Assembly (NCBI RefSeq): GCF_000187245.1
Contig: NC_027862.1
Span: 744,001-808,000, forward strand
Length of the DNA stretch: 64,000 bases
Direction of reading: 5' to 3'
DNA from: Ogataea parapolymorpha DL-1
Lineage: Eukaryota; Ascomycota; Pichiomycetes; Pichiales; Pichiaceae
Position 1 is the first letter of the stretch. Each line of letters opens with the position of its first letter. Positions 8,720-16,810 of the stretch are shown here, in pieces. Position numbers and translations under genes: made by a program. The notes below the pieces were generated by a model. It had not been told where the DNA came from and ran no database searches. It saw nothing but the letters and a program-made list of their open reading frames with translations.

Positions 8720-9838
8720 CTATGATTTGCTCGGTTTATGGATTGGCGTGTATGGGGTCGTGGGAGCAGCCTCTGGACGCTCCAGCTGGTGAATATCGAA
8801 GAATTTCGTCAAGCAGCTTCCGCCAGACCATGCAAAATCGTCGGTCGCAAAACAAATACACTCGTTCTGCTCCTGAAGCCAGTTTGGCCCGTCGCATTGC
8901 AGATTTGGCGCATGATAATACCCGGTGCCCGCAAAGTACTGCAGCTTGGTGTATGGAAGCAGCATAGACACCGCGATCGTGTGCAGCGGCGCATCCCCCC
9001 ACCGTTCGTAAAAAATCCCGCCCTTGCGGTCCATATAGTCGAAAAAATGCGTATACGTCTCGCTGCGGAAAAAGTCCAGGTCGCCGATTTCAAAGTTGGA
9101 CCAAAAATGGCACATGTTGAAGCTCTGACCCTCGTCGTCCGTCAGAAACGCCATGTTGTTGTTCGCAGCCACACGATCCGGGTACTGGCGCATGTACTCC
9201 TGTGTGGCATTCCACAGCGTAGCCACCGTGGTGTGCAACTCCAGCGGCGTGAGCGTGAACCCGTACACTTTTTCCTGTGTGCGCATCACCTCAAATGGGT
9301 CGTATGCGATGTTGCAGCGAAATTCGACATTCGGCTCGACTCGCCAGTAATATCGGAACGGCTTGAGCACGTCCAGCTTGTAGAATAATCCCGAGAAAAA
9401 GCGGCACATGTGGCGATACGACTCGTTATCGCCGTACTTGACGCCCTTACGTCGCATCTGACGCCGTACCTCGGCCGCTTGTGCTTGGTCGATCCATTCT
9501 GGATAATCCCAGTACGCTGGTGGAATGAGGCTGAACTCGACCGTTCCTGAGCACATCGCCGCGACAGCTGTCTTGAACTCGTCGGTGAACGGCTCATTGT
9601 TGGCAAAAATCCAGTGGTAGTGGTATTTGTTATTGAACCGCTGTTCTACGCTTTTGATGCTCTGCAACATGCCGGGGAGCTCAGAGTTGCGCACGAGACT
9701 GAAAAACGTGGCGTTTTCGCGCGCAACGGGCTCCACAGCCGTCGGCGACGTGTATTTGGCAAAAAATTGATCCTGAAACACATATGCCAGGGCCAATATT
9801 ATGCTAAGGATGGCGATCGGCCTGGTGAATTTAGCCAT
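8720..9838 (-). CDS. GT15-family alpha-1,2-mannosyltransferase (Kre2/Ktr type)
   Basis: A 372-residue type II Golgi membrane protein with a very short cytosolic tail, one signal anchor at residues 8-22, and a luminal GT15 domain. The enzyme transfers mannose from GDP-mannose in O- and N-glycan elongation. Family blocks are all present: NKYHYHWIFANNEPF, YRHMCRFFSG, WRVEPNVEF (165-173, metal/nucleotide site), CHFWSNFEIGDL with the conserved Glu at 250, and FYERWGDAP (276-284). Length is close to the smaller Ktr proteins because the stem region is short. Which KRE2/KTR/MNT member it corresponds to is not clear. ZRC1 lies upstream in the same orientation, with 49 bp between its stop and this start, so the promoter must be very short or lie inside ZRC1. 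Confidence 0.9.
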   Translation of the reverse strand: MAKFTRPIAILSIILALAYVFQDQFFAKYTSPTAVEPVARENATFFSLVRNSELPGMLQSIKSVEQRFNNKYHYHWIFANNEPFTDEFKTAVAAMCSGTVEFSLIPPAYWDYPEWIDQAQAAEVRRQMRRKGVKYGDNESYRHMCRFFSGLFYKLDVLKPFRYYWRVEPNVEFRCNIAYDPFEVMRTQEKVYGFTLTPLELHTTVATLWNATQEYMRQYPDRVAANNNMAFLTDDEGQSFNMCHFWSNFEIGDLDFFRSETYTHFFDYMDRKGGIFYERWGDAPLHTIAVSMLLPYTKLQYFAGTGYYHAPNLQCDGPNWLQEQNECICFATDDFAWSGGSCLTKFFDIHQLERPEAAPTTPYTPIHKPSKS

Positions 9839-9887
9839 ATGGCAATCTATTATTATGACAATGTTGAAATTTATTTTATTTTATTTT

Positions 9888-11117
9888 TCAGTGCTTCACA
9901 CAGTTCTCGGCTGTGCAGTTTACAGCAGCGTCCACTATACAGCCGATCTGGCCGTTCGGAGCCGGCACAGCAGAGCCGTACGAGCGGTGCTCGTGGCTCA
10001 GTAGTCCCGCGGTCTCGGAGTCGGCAAGGTTGTGCAGGTCTGCCTCGGAAGAGAACCGTTTAGGCAGCTTGTTGATCTTGGCATAGTACTGCGAGAATTC
10101 CGGCTGGATCGTGGCGCTGTGGATACCGTAGGCATGCAGACATCGCTTGATGGTGGCTGCCACGTCCAAGAACTCCTCCGGCGAAACGCTGAGGTCGACG
10201 TGGAGCGAACAAATAAGCAATCTCTCGGTCAGGTTCCAGATGTGGAAGTCGTGGACGGAAATCACGCCGTGGACCTTTAAGATATCGTCCATGACGAGCT
10301 CAGAGTCAATTGACAGCGGAGTGCCCTGCAACAGGATTCTAGACGACGATTTACACAGTGGTAGCGCAGAGGAGAAGATGATGCATGTGATGACCAGGGA
10401 AATGAGCGGATCAGCGTAAAATCTCCATGAATAGTCCGTGAGCCAGATGAATAAGGCGGTGGCCATGACGCCAATATTTCCAAGAGCATCCCCCATAACG
10501 TGCAAAAACACGCCCTGCATGTTGAGCGATTTTGAGGTTTTCTTGGAGTTCTTATTGGTCACATGGTTGTGTGTCTTGTGGCCGTCTGGGCTGTCGTATT
10601 CCCAGTTGTTGACCACGACCTGCGGAAGCATATGCTCAATGTCGGAGTCTTCCGCTTGTTCCTCATCGTGGTGCGAGTGTGCGTGTCCGCCGACGTCTCC
10701 GTGAGAGTGTCCGTGCTCGTGGAACAAGAAGAGCCCGACGATGTTGGAGACAAGTCCGCAGGCACCGACTATTAGTATAAGCTTCGCATTGGTGATGTCC
10801 TGTGGTGCAATAAACCTCTGGATGGCCTCGATGAAGATGGTGAAGCACAAAGCAAGCAAGAACACGGCGTTGATGAGTGCGCCCAGGATTTCTGCACGTT
10901 GCCAGCCGTACGTGAACTTGGCGTCAGCCTCCTTGGTCTTGGCAACATTAACGGCCCAAAGCGCCACCAGCAGCGAGATGATATCATTCAGCATATGGAA
11001 AGAATCTGCAATCAGGGCCAGCGAATTGACAGCGTATCCGACGATGATTTCCAAAAGGAAGAAGATGGTGTCGATCCCCAGCAGAGTGAGGATCTTGATT
11101 TCTTTCTTGGAATACAT
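9888..11117 (-). CDS. ZRC1: Vacuolar zinc transporter, cation diffusion facilitator family
   Basis: A 409-residue CDF transporter similar to Zrc1/Cot1, which load Zn2+ into the vacuole by proton exchange. Six membrane spans are evident. The zinc-site motifs HxxxD occur in TM2 (HMLND, 41-45) and TM5 (HVMGD). Between TM4 and TM5 a histidine-rich cytosolic loop (HEHGHSHGD and HAHSHHDEE) marks the zinc-transporting subgroup. A cytosolic domain with a predicted alpha-beta fold follows TM6. The 213-bp upstream interval is AT-rich and contains repeated AATAAATCCC units. I see no clear zinc-responsive element in it. Zrc1 and Cot1 are paralogues in Saccharomyces, so this gene may stand for both. Confidence 0.9.
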   Translation of the reverse strand: MYSKKEIKILTLLGIDTIFFLLEIIVGYAVNSLALIADSFHMLNDIISLLVALWAVNVAKTKEADAKFTYGWQRAEILGALINAVFLLALCFTIFIEAIQRFIAPQDITNAKLILIVGACGLVSNIVGLFLFHEHGHSHGDVGGHAHSHHDEEQAEDSDIEHMLPQVVVNNWEYDSPDGHKTHNHVTNKNSKKTSKSLNMQGVFLHVMGDALGNIGVMATALFIWLTDYSWRFYADPLISLVITCIIFSSALPLCKSSSRILLQGTPLSIDSELVMDDILKVHGVISVHDFHIWNLTERLLICSLHVDLSVSPEEFLDVAATIKRCLHAYGIHSATIQPEFSQYYAKINKLPKRFSSEADLHNLADSETAGLLSHEHRSYGSAVPAPNGQIGCIVDAAVNCTAENCVKH

Positions 11118-11330
11118 GGCTTTGAGAGAGAAAAATAAGGGCTCTATTTCAATCCCGTTAGCCTAATTCTTGTTATTGTTGGATAATTGAAAAAAAGCAA
11201 AAAAAACAACAATTTAAAGTCCACCACAGTACTATTTTTGTGTAATAATAAAAAGCACGTATATTTAAATATCCTAAACCATCCCTAATAAATCCCAAAT
11301 AAATCCCAAATATATATACAAAAAAATAAA

Positions 11331-12218
11331 TCACAGATCAAAAACCTCAACGGTAACGTCGCTGTTGTCCGTGGCTGTCAGCACACACCAGGCTGCACCG
11401 TCGCTCACGTTGTCGCTGCCGCTGACCTTGTTCAGGCCGTACTTCTGCGGGTTGATCTCGCAGGTGTTACCGTTGCACTTGTCGCCGTTGTTGCAAGACA
11501 AACGAACACCAAACGATGGCTTCTCGTTCTTGAACGGCGACGAGTCCTCAAAGTAAACAGGATTCCAGCCGATCTTGACAAACGTGTTTCCGCTGTCGTC
11601 CATGTTGAAGCCGGCAACGTATGGTGACCAGTTGCCGTACGGGTTGCTGGTGGATCCCCATTTACATCCCTCATCGGTGGAAACTCCTGGCGGGTTGATG
11701 TAGAAGTGCGAAGCAGTGCTGGCCCAGTAGTCTGTTCCTGGCACGGCAAGCGTCTGCGACGAAGACGAGTCGACGTTGGTTGGAATTAGCATCTCCTCGT
11801 TTCCAGGCAGAACGGTTTGGCAGAATGCAACATTTTTCGAGGCAGAGTTCTTCACCGAGGCAGTGCCCTTGCCATCGATACAGTAGTCGTGGTTAGAGAT
11901 CGGCGTCTCGAGCTCGCCATTGTCGTTGCAGTAAAGTCCTCCGTCCTGGGAGCCAGGGTAGCTGTAGGAGGTGACTTTTGGATTCCATTGTGCCATCAGC
12001 TTTCCCGGAGGACAGGCGTAAGGACAGTAGTTGCCTGGGGTGCAGGACTTGTCTTGGGCCCAGCCGCCACCATTAACGCTGGAAATTTTGACGAGACCCT
12101 TGTCGGTAGGGAACGAACACTGTGCTGCTCTTTTTTGGTGCGCGTGGTGGACGTGCTCGACGGGAGCAGACGTAGTAAGCACAGCAAGAGTGAAAAAGAT
12201 TGACAAGTTAGCTAACAT
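11331..12218 (-). CDS. Secreted SUN-family cell-wall protein lacking the Ser/Thr-rich linker
   Basis: A 295-residue secreted protein. The signal peptide occupies about residues 1-18, and a Lys-Arg Kex2-type site is at 29-30. The remainder is a SUN (Sim1/Uth1/Nca3/Sun4) domain. The family cysteine pattern is present as C-x5-C-x3-C-x27-C, starting in the segment SCTPGNYCPYAC; the usual last spacing is 24. SUN proteins (GH132) act in cell-wall beta-glucan remodelling and septation. Unlike Sim1 or Sun4, there is no long Ser/Thr-rich region between the Kex2 site and the domain, so it resembles the short YMR244W-type members. A consensus TATA box lies about 70 bp upstream, suggesting a strong or regulated promoter. 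Confidence 0.85.
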   Translation of the reverse strand: MLANLSIFFTLAVLTTSAPVEHVHHAHQKRAAQCSFPTDKGLVKISSVNGGGWAQDKSCTPGNYCPYACPPGKLMAQWNPKVTSYSYPGSQDGGLYCNDNGELETPISNHDYCIDGKGTASVKNSASKNVAFCQTVLPGNEEMLIPTNVDSSSSQTLAVPGTDYWASTASHFYINPPGVSTDEGCKWGSTSNPYGNWSPYVAGFNMDDSGNTFVKIGWNPVYFEDSSPFKNEKPSFGVRLSCNNGDKCNGNTCEINPQKYGLNKVSGSDNVSDGAAWCVLTATDNSDVTVEVFDL

Positions 12219-12682
12219 AACGAATGAGTGGAGTCTATAGCAGTAAAGAATGAATGACTTGGGTGAGATGAATGTCGCTTGGGAAGCTTATATAGGCCGT
12301 TGATCGTTTTTTTTTTCATCGTACGTAGATACCCTGCAGGAAAAGAAAAAACCAATTACCGTTCCTAAAGAGGCAATGTAATCGAGGCAAGATCGGAGAA
12401 ATGCGAGTGAAGCAGACACGCAAAGAGCAAAGTGAGATCGGCGTGACGGCGTGGGGGCACAAGCTTCAGCAAAGCAGCACAGACCGGCCTCTGCAGGCGA
12501 GTTTGCGTCTACGCTGGCACTTTGCCATCTACTGATTACCATCCCAATGGTAAGGCCTCGCCATTTGCGTGCGCCAAGAGAATAATAGATTTTGCCCCCG
12601 GTGCTGCAGATTGCTTTTTTTCACCAACAAAGATATTTCGTTTCTCCTATGTAGGGGAGTTCTGTCGAACTGGGGAGGAGTG
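12219..12682. other. Intergenic region (464 bp): SUN promoter and 3' flank of the zinc-cluster gene
   Basis: Apart from the TATA box and a T-tract near 12306-12315, I see no gene, tRNA or repeat here. Short open frames lack codon bias or similarity. Confidence 0.5.
12287..12294 (-). promoter_or_regulatory. TATA box of the SUN-family gene
   Basis: TATATAAG on the minus strand, 69-76 bp upstream of the start codon at 12218. The position and consensus fit a yeast TATA element. Confidence 0.6.
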
Positions 12683-14959
12683 TTACGTAAGCGGTCTAGA
12701 CTTGAGCGGATAGCGTTCTGCACGAGCCTGGGTGGGCGGCGCGAAGGGAGGCGTAGAGAACATGGGGTCTTGCAGAGGGGGAGTCGCCTCCGTTCTGTTG
12801 TCGGGACCGGTCGAGCTGGGCACAAGATCCCATGTCTGCATGTTATTGAGCAGGTTGTCGAAAAAGCTCGAGTTGGAGTTGAACAGCTCGTCCTGCGGAT
12901 AGCTGCTCGGTGGCTGCTTGCCTGCAAAGTCTTCAGGGTTTGGGAACATGAAGGGCAGCTGTTCTGTGTGGTGGTGCAGCTGCTGCTGTTGCTGCTGCAG
13001 CTGGAAGTTTGTCTGGTCGATCTGGTCCTGGATGTTCTGGTCCATGGGGTTGGTGTCAGGGTGGATGAGCTGGATATCGACGCTGTCTTCGGGGCTGTCG
13101 ACCGTCTGTGGCGCGTAGGAGGTGTCGAACTTGGGCAGTGTGAGATCGAAGTCGAGGTTGAAGCCGAGGTCGTTGAAGATGCGCACGAGCTGGATCAGCT
13201 TGTTGAGCGAGTCTTTGGAGACGTGGTTGCCTGCAAGGGCCATGAACTTAAGCAGGTCGATGCCGCGCGTGAGGGCTGCGTGGTTGTTTTCGAGGTTGAG
13301 CGTGATGAGCAGGATGAGGATCGAGTTGAAGAGGAAGTGTGTGTGCCAGTAGTCGAAGGTGATCAGCAGTTTGAGCAGCTTGAGGTGGCGCAGTACAGAG
13401 ATGGTTTCCTTGGCGGCGTTGATGCACTTGCGCAGCACCTGTGTGATGCGGGCGTCCTCTGTGGCGATGAACTTCTTGAACACGGCAAGCGCGAGCGGCC
13501 GGCAGGCGGTGATGAAGTACTGGTTCGACTTGAGATACACGTGGATGAGCGGCTGGTGCAGCTCGCACAGCTTGTTGTCGTACATTTCTTTGCGCAGCTG
13601 ATCGAAGTCGCGGGCCACGTCCTTCTCGAAGTTATCCTCGAGCACCCTCACCATTTTCACCGTGTTTGCAACCAGGTCTGTGCCAAGCCCCGTCTTTTCG
13701 CCCGTGTACACGCTACGCGACGTCATGTTGTACACGGAGTTGAGGATGTCGTCTGTGAACTTGATGAGCGAGACCTGCAGGTACAGGAACCGCGCGCCGC
13801 CCCACTCGGCGCAGTCGTGCTCGCTGATGAGGTCGATCTGGGTCTCGTTGAACTTGACGCTCTGGGGCAGCCGAATGCGCGACGTGGCGAGTGAGTCCAG
13901 CGTGAACACGGTCCACCACACGCGCTTACGGCGTGAGATCTCCTGCGGAGTCAGATACGGCTGCCGCAGGTGCAGGTTGAGCGAGAGCGCCCACCGGGTG
14001 GCCACGCCAAACCACACGTACGACCCGGTGATGCGGTTGAGCGATTGCAGATAGTACCCGATGAGCAGCGCTGTCTGGATCGCGGGCAGAGTCGGCATCT
14101 CGACGTGGACGGGGAAGATGCGCGCGCCGGCAAGGAAGTACTTGAGACCAGGCGTCTTGTTGACAAAATGCCGCTTGGACGACAGCTCGCGGTCAAGCTC
14201 TGCGAGCGACAGCTGGTGCGACTTGATGGAGTAGAGGATCTGCTCGCCGATGGCGAGCGTGATGAAGATCTTGGACAGCAGCTGTGGCGAGCAGCACACG
14301 CCTGTGTCGTAGACCCTGTTGAACTCGGCCACAAACTCTGTCTCCTCGTAAAGATAGTGCGAGTCGCGGAAATGCGCCAGACACAGGCTCACGAGCGGCT
14401 CGGCGTATTCGCGTGCTGGCAGAGAGAGCACGCAATCGTCAGTCGCCGCAAAATAGAGGTCCGACACATGGTAGTTGATGCTGGAGGGATGTGGCGGCTG
14501 GACGCTGCGCTCTTGCTGCTCGGAGTCACCAAAGGACACGTTGATGACGTTGTCGAGGCGCTCGTTGTTGGTATGGAACTGGAGCGGCAGGAAGGCGCGG
14601 TGGTCGGTCTGTGAGCTGGCCTTGCCGTTATCGGCGGCCTCGCCATTGATATAGTCCTCCAGCTCTTTGATGCGCGCCTGCAACAGCTGCAATTGCGACT
14701 CCAAAATGATAATCTTGCGGTCTTTGAACGGATACACACACTCATTGCCCGTGAGCTTGCAATTGTCGCAAGTTGGCTTGGCCCCAGAACATTTGATCTT
14801 CTGATTCTTGCACCGCACACAGGCGATGTGGTTCCTGCCGCGGAAGATGATCGGATTGATGTCCGATAACAATTTCGGCGAGCTGAGGATATCCTTTTTC
14901 GAACTCATGGGCGCGCAGAGTCCAGACACTTGTGTTTTTATGCTCTTGGACCCCTCCAT
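12683..14959 (-). CDS. Zn2Cys6 fungal transcription factor
   Basis: A 758-residue regulator if ATG 14959 is used. That codon has A at -3; a second ATG at 14908 would give 741 residues. The binuclear zinc cluster is C-x2-C-x6-C-x6-C-x2-C-x6-C at about residues 47-74 and is followed directly by a leucine-rich coiled coil (ESQLQLLQARIKELEDYI) for dimerisation. A fungal-specific middle homology region spans roughly 200-560; the WFGVATRWALSLNLHLR and RRKRVWWTVFTLDSLAT segments are typical. The C terminus is rich in Gln, Pro and Asp (QLQQQQQQLHHH), probably an activation domain. The target genes cannot be inferred from context. The orphan gene at 15129 is divergent from it across a 169-bp gap and could be a target. 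Confidence 0.88.
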   Translation of the reverse strand: MEGSKSIKTQVSGLCAPMSSKKDILSSPKLLSDINPIIFRGRNHIACVRCKNQKIKCSGAKPTCDNCKLTGNECVYPFKDRKIIILESQLQLLQARIKELEDYINGEAADNGKASSQTDHRAFLPLQFHTNNERLDNVINVSFGDSEQQERSVQPPHPSSINYHVSDLYFAATDDCVLSLPAREYAEPLVSLCLAHFRDSHYLYEETEFVAEFNRVYDTGVCCSPQLLSKIFITLAIGEQILYSIKSHQLSLAELDRELSSKRHFVNKTPGLKYFLAGARIFPVHVEMPTLPAIQTALLIGYYLQSLNRITGSYVWFGVATRWALSLNLHLRQPYLTPQEISRRKRVWWTVFTLDSLATSRIRLPQSVKFNETQIDLISEHDCAEWGGARFLYLQVSLIKFTDDILNSVYNMTSRSVYTGEKTGLGTDLVANTVKMVRVLEDNFEKDVARDFDQLRKEMYDNKLCELHQPLIHVYLKSNQYFITACRPLALAVFKKFIATEDARITQVLRKCINAAKETISVLRHLKLLKLLITFDYWHTHFLFNSILILLITLNLENNHAALTRGIDLLKFMALAGNHVSKDSLNKLIQLVRIFNDLGFNLDFDLTLPKFDTSYAPQTVDSPEDSVDIQLIHPDTNPMDQNIQDQIDQTNFQLQQQQQQLHHHTEQLPFMFPNPEDFAGKQPPSSYPQDELFNSNSSFFDNLLNNMQTWDLVPSSTGPDNRTEATPPLQDPMFSTPPFAPPTQARAERYPLKSRPLT

Positions 14960-15128
14960 GCTTCGCAAACGCACGGAGTAACATTGCGGGGGTGCAGTGA
15001 CCGTCCGGTCAGACCCCGTCGCTCGCAAAATGTTGACAGATCCCCGCAGTTGTGAGGAGAGTGGGAGGTGGTGCAGGGGTGTCTGGACAGAGATGGTGAG
15101 AAATTAGGCTTGCCGGCTAACTTGTCCA

Positions 15129-15995
15129 ATGCAGGCAAGCGTAGTGATCCGGGGGCTAAGTGCCGTTTCTGTGTGTGTCGCGAGCGACATTGTGGAGAAG
15201 CAGGGACGAGGGGTAATTCTAGTGTCGTTGGAGACGCCGGAGCAGGCCGCCAGGGGCGAGCAGCTGGCCCATGTGGTGGGCCAGGCCCGGGGGGACGAGT
15301 TGGCGGCAAAGTATTTGCACGATCAGCATACGGCCAGACGCATCATGGCTGTGGAGCTGGGGGAGGGCACATCGACAATTCGTCACTCGGTGCTCGTTAA
15401 CCCGCGCCAGTTGTTGCTCGATACATACCACCGGCTGACAAACTATACGCAATTGTTTGTCCACCACATCGTACCCCCACAAGTTTACTCCCTGGACCAT
15501 TGCTGCAAGATGTTCCCCACCGTTCACACAATTATAAACTGTCACATGGAACCCACAGCAGACGTCATCAGACTACAATCTGTGCTACTGTACTGTCCCC
15601 AAGAGCTCGACACAGCATATATACATAAGTCTGCGCAAAATCAGTACACCCGACTGACTCCACTTGTCCAAGATCCACGGGTCGTGGTACTAACCGGGCC
15701 CCACCAGCACAATGATGCGTATCCCCTTCCGCGCGACTCCGACGAACAAACCTTACTGTGGAGGTCAAGACAGCTTTACCCCCACGTAGTAGCGCAGGCC
15801 CAAATTCTCGATTCCGAGGTAATTTTCAAACCTGGGTTCGGTAATCAACACGGGAAAATATACGCAACCACCACCGTTGACGGCCGCACAGTCGTCCACA
15901 CAGTCGGCTTTGGCTTCCACGACATCGATGCCCTCGGCGCCATCGTTCATGCAGTGCGCGTGCTGGCGGCTGGCCCACTAGACGCACGCCTTTAG
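15129..15995 (+). CDS. Hypothetical protein, orphan, divergent from the zinc-cluster gene
   Basis: A 288-residue protein that I do not recognise. The N terminus (MQASVVIRGLSAVSVCVAS) is uncharged except for one Arg and might be a weak mitochondrial or signal sequence. The rest is soluble, mixed alpha/beta, with no membrane spans. Histidine is frequent (TGPHQHNDAYPLP, VHHIVPPQVYSLDHCC), and Gly-rich turns near the end (FKPGFGNQHGKIY, VGFGFHDIDALG) look like conserved loops of an enzyme-like fold. The long uninterrupted frame with a clear ATG supports a real gene. Codon usage seems less biased than in neighbours. A 169-bp divergent promoter is shared with the Zn2Cys6 factor. No function is proposed. 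Confidence 0.65.
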   Translation: MQASVVIRGLSAVSVCVASDIVEKQGRGVILVSLETPEQAARGEQLAHVVGQARGDELAAKYLHDQHTARRIMAVELGEGTSTIRHSVLVNPRQLLLDTYHRLTNYTQLFVHHIVPPQVYSLDHCCKMFPTVHTIINCHMEPTADVIRLQSVLLYCPQELDTAYIHKSAQNQYTRLTPLVQDPRVVVLTGPHQHNDAYPLPRDSDEQTLLWRSRQLYPHVVAQAQILDSEVIFKPGFGNQHGKIYATTTVDGRTVVHTVGFGFHDIDALGAIVHAVRVLAAGPLDARL

Positions 15996-16810
15996 GGCCC
16001 CCAGTTTCCGCACTAGCAGTGACACCCTCGCACCCGATATTTTCCTTTTTAGGTTTCCACCACTATTCCGAAAAGGGTAAATTGACGGATTACGAAATTG
16101 ATCTGGAGTATTTTTTTTCCGGGACGAAAAGTAAATATTTTTTTTGATTTTTTTTTGATTCGGTTATATCACTGCTTACGTAATACATACCAAATTACCA
16201 GGCACGAAGAGTTTCACACCAGTGTGCACCCTGAAGGTGGCCGGGTTGAGCTCCTCCTCTAGCGAGACCGTAACCATATCAATCTCTTCCAAACACTGTA
16301 GCAGGCCGTGCACTGCCGTTGTCTCCTCCCCAGCCATGCACTCCCCAATGTTACTCGTAACATCGGCGCCAGCCTCCCGCACAGTCCCTCCCGTGCCACC
16401 GCCCGGTGGCCGCGAACGTCCCCCTGCGAAAATTTTTTTGACCCGGCCTGCGGGTTTCTTTTTTTTTCCACTCTGCCAAAGCGTCAGAGACAAAAGAATA
16501 CAGCATACTTGTTTGCAACTTTCAACAAAACACGATTACTGCCAATAGCATAGCCTTGGCATATCTTCAGGTTTCCCCCAGCATTTGCACGTTGTATTTC
16601 TGCCATCAGGTAGCACGGATAGTTTGTTTTCCCCGTGCTCTCATTTTGGTCAGATCTCGCTTCTTCACCACGTCTTGCACAAGACAGCTTTTCTACACTA
16701 CTCCATAAGCTTGCCAGTACTCTACTTGGCGCAATTGTGCACCGTATTGGGATTTGTTGTGTTCCGATACTAGTGGCGAAATTTTTTACTCTTGTGCTGC
16801 TTCTACTATA
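15996..16810. promoter_or_regulatory. 815-bp intergenic region upstream of PUF4 with a long ATG-free segment
   Basis: This is the longest gap in the window. Its first part holds poly-T tracts (16112-16158). From 16351 to 16810 the plus strand contains no ATG, while CAT (ATG on the other strand) occurs several times. This is what a long 5' untranslated leader under selection against upstream starts would look like. No tRNA, repeat or convincing small gene is visible. A 53-codon minus-strand frame near 16180-16340 was considered and rejected. Confidence 0.5.

Noticed and set aside
12569..13894. A 441-codon plus-strand open frame opposite the Zn2Cys6 gene
   Set aside because: It lies wholly antisense to a well-supported transcription factor, is very rich in Val, Glu and Leu from reverse-complemented codons, and shows no domain.
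16180..16340. 53-codon minus-strand frame (MAGEETTAVHG...), part of a longer open frame, within the PUF4 upstream region
   Set aside because: It ends near a GTATGT that could be a splice donor, but no plausible downstream exon or similarity was found, so it is not called.
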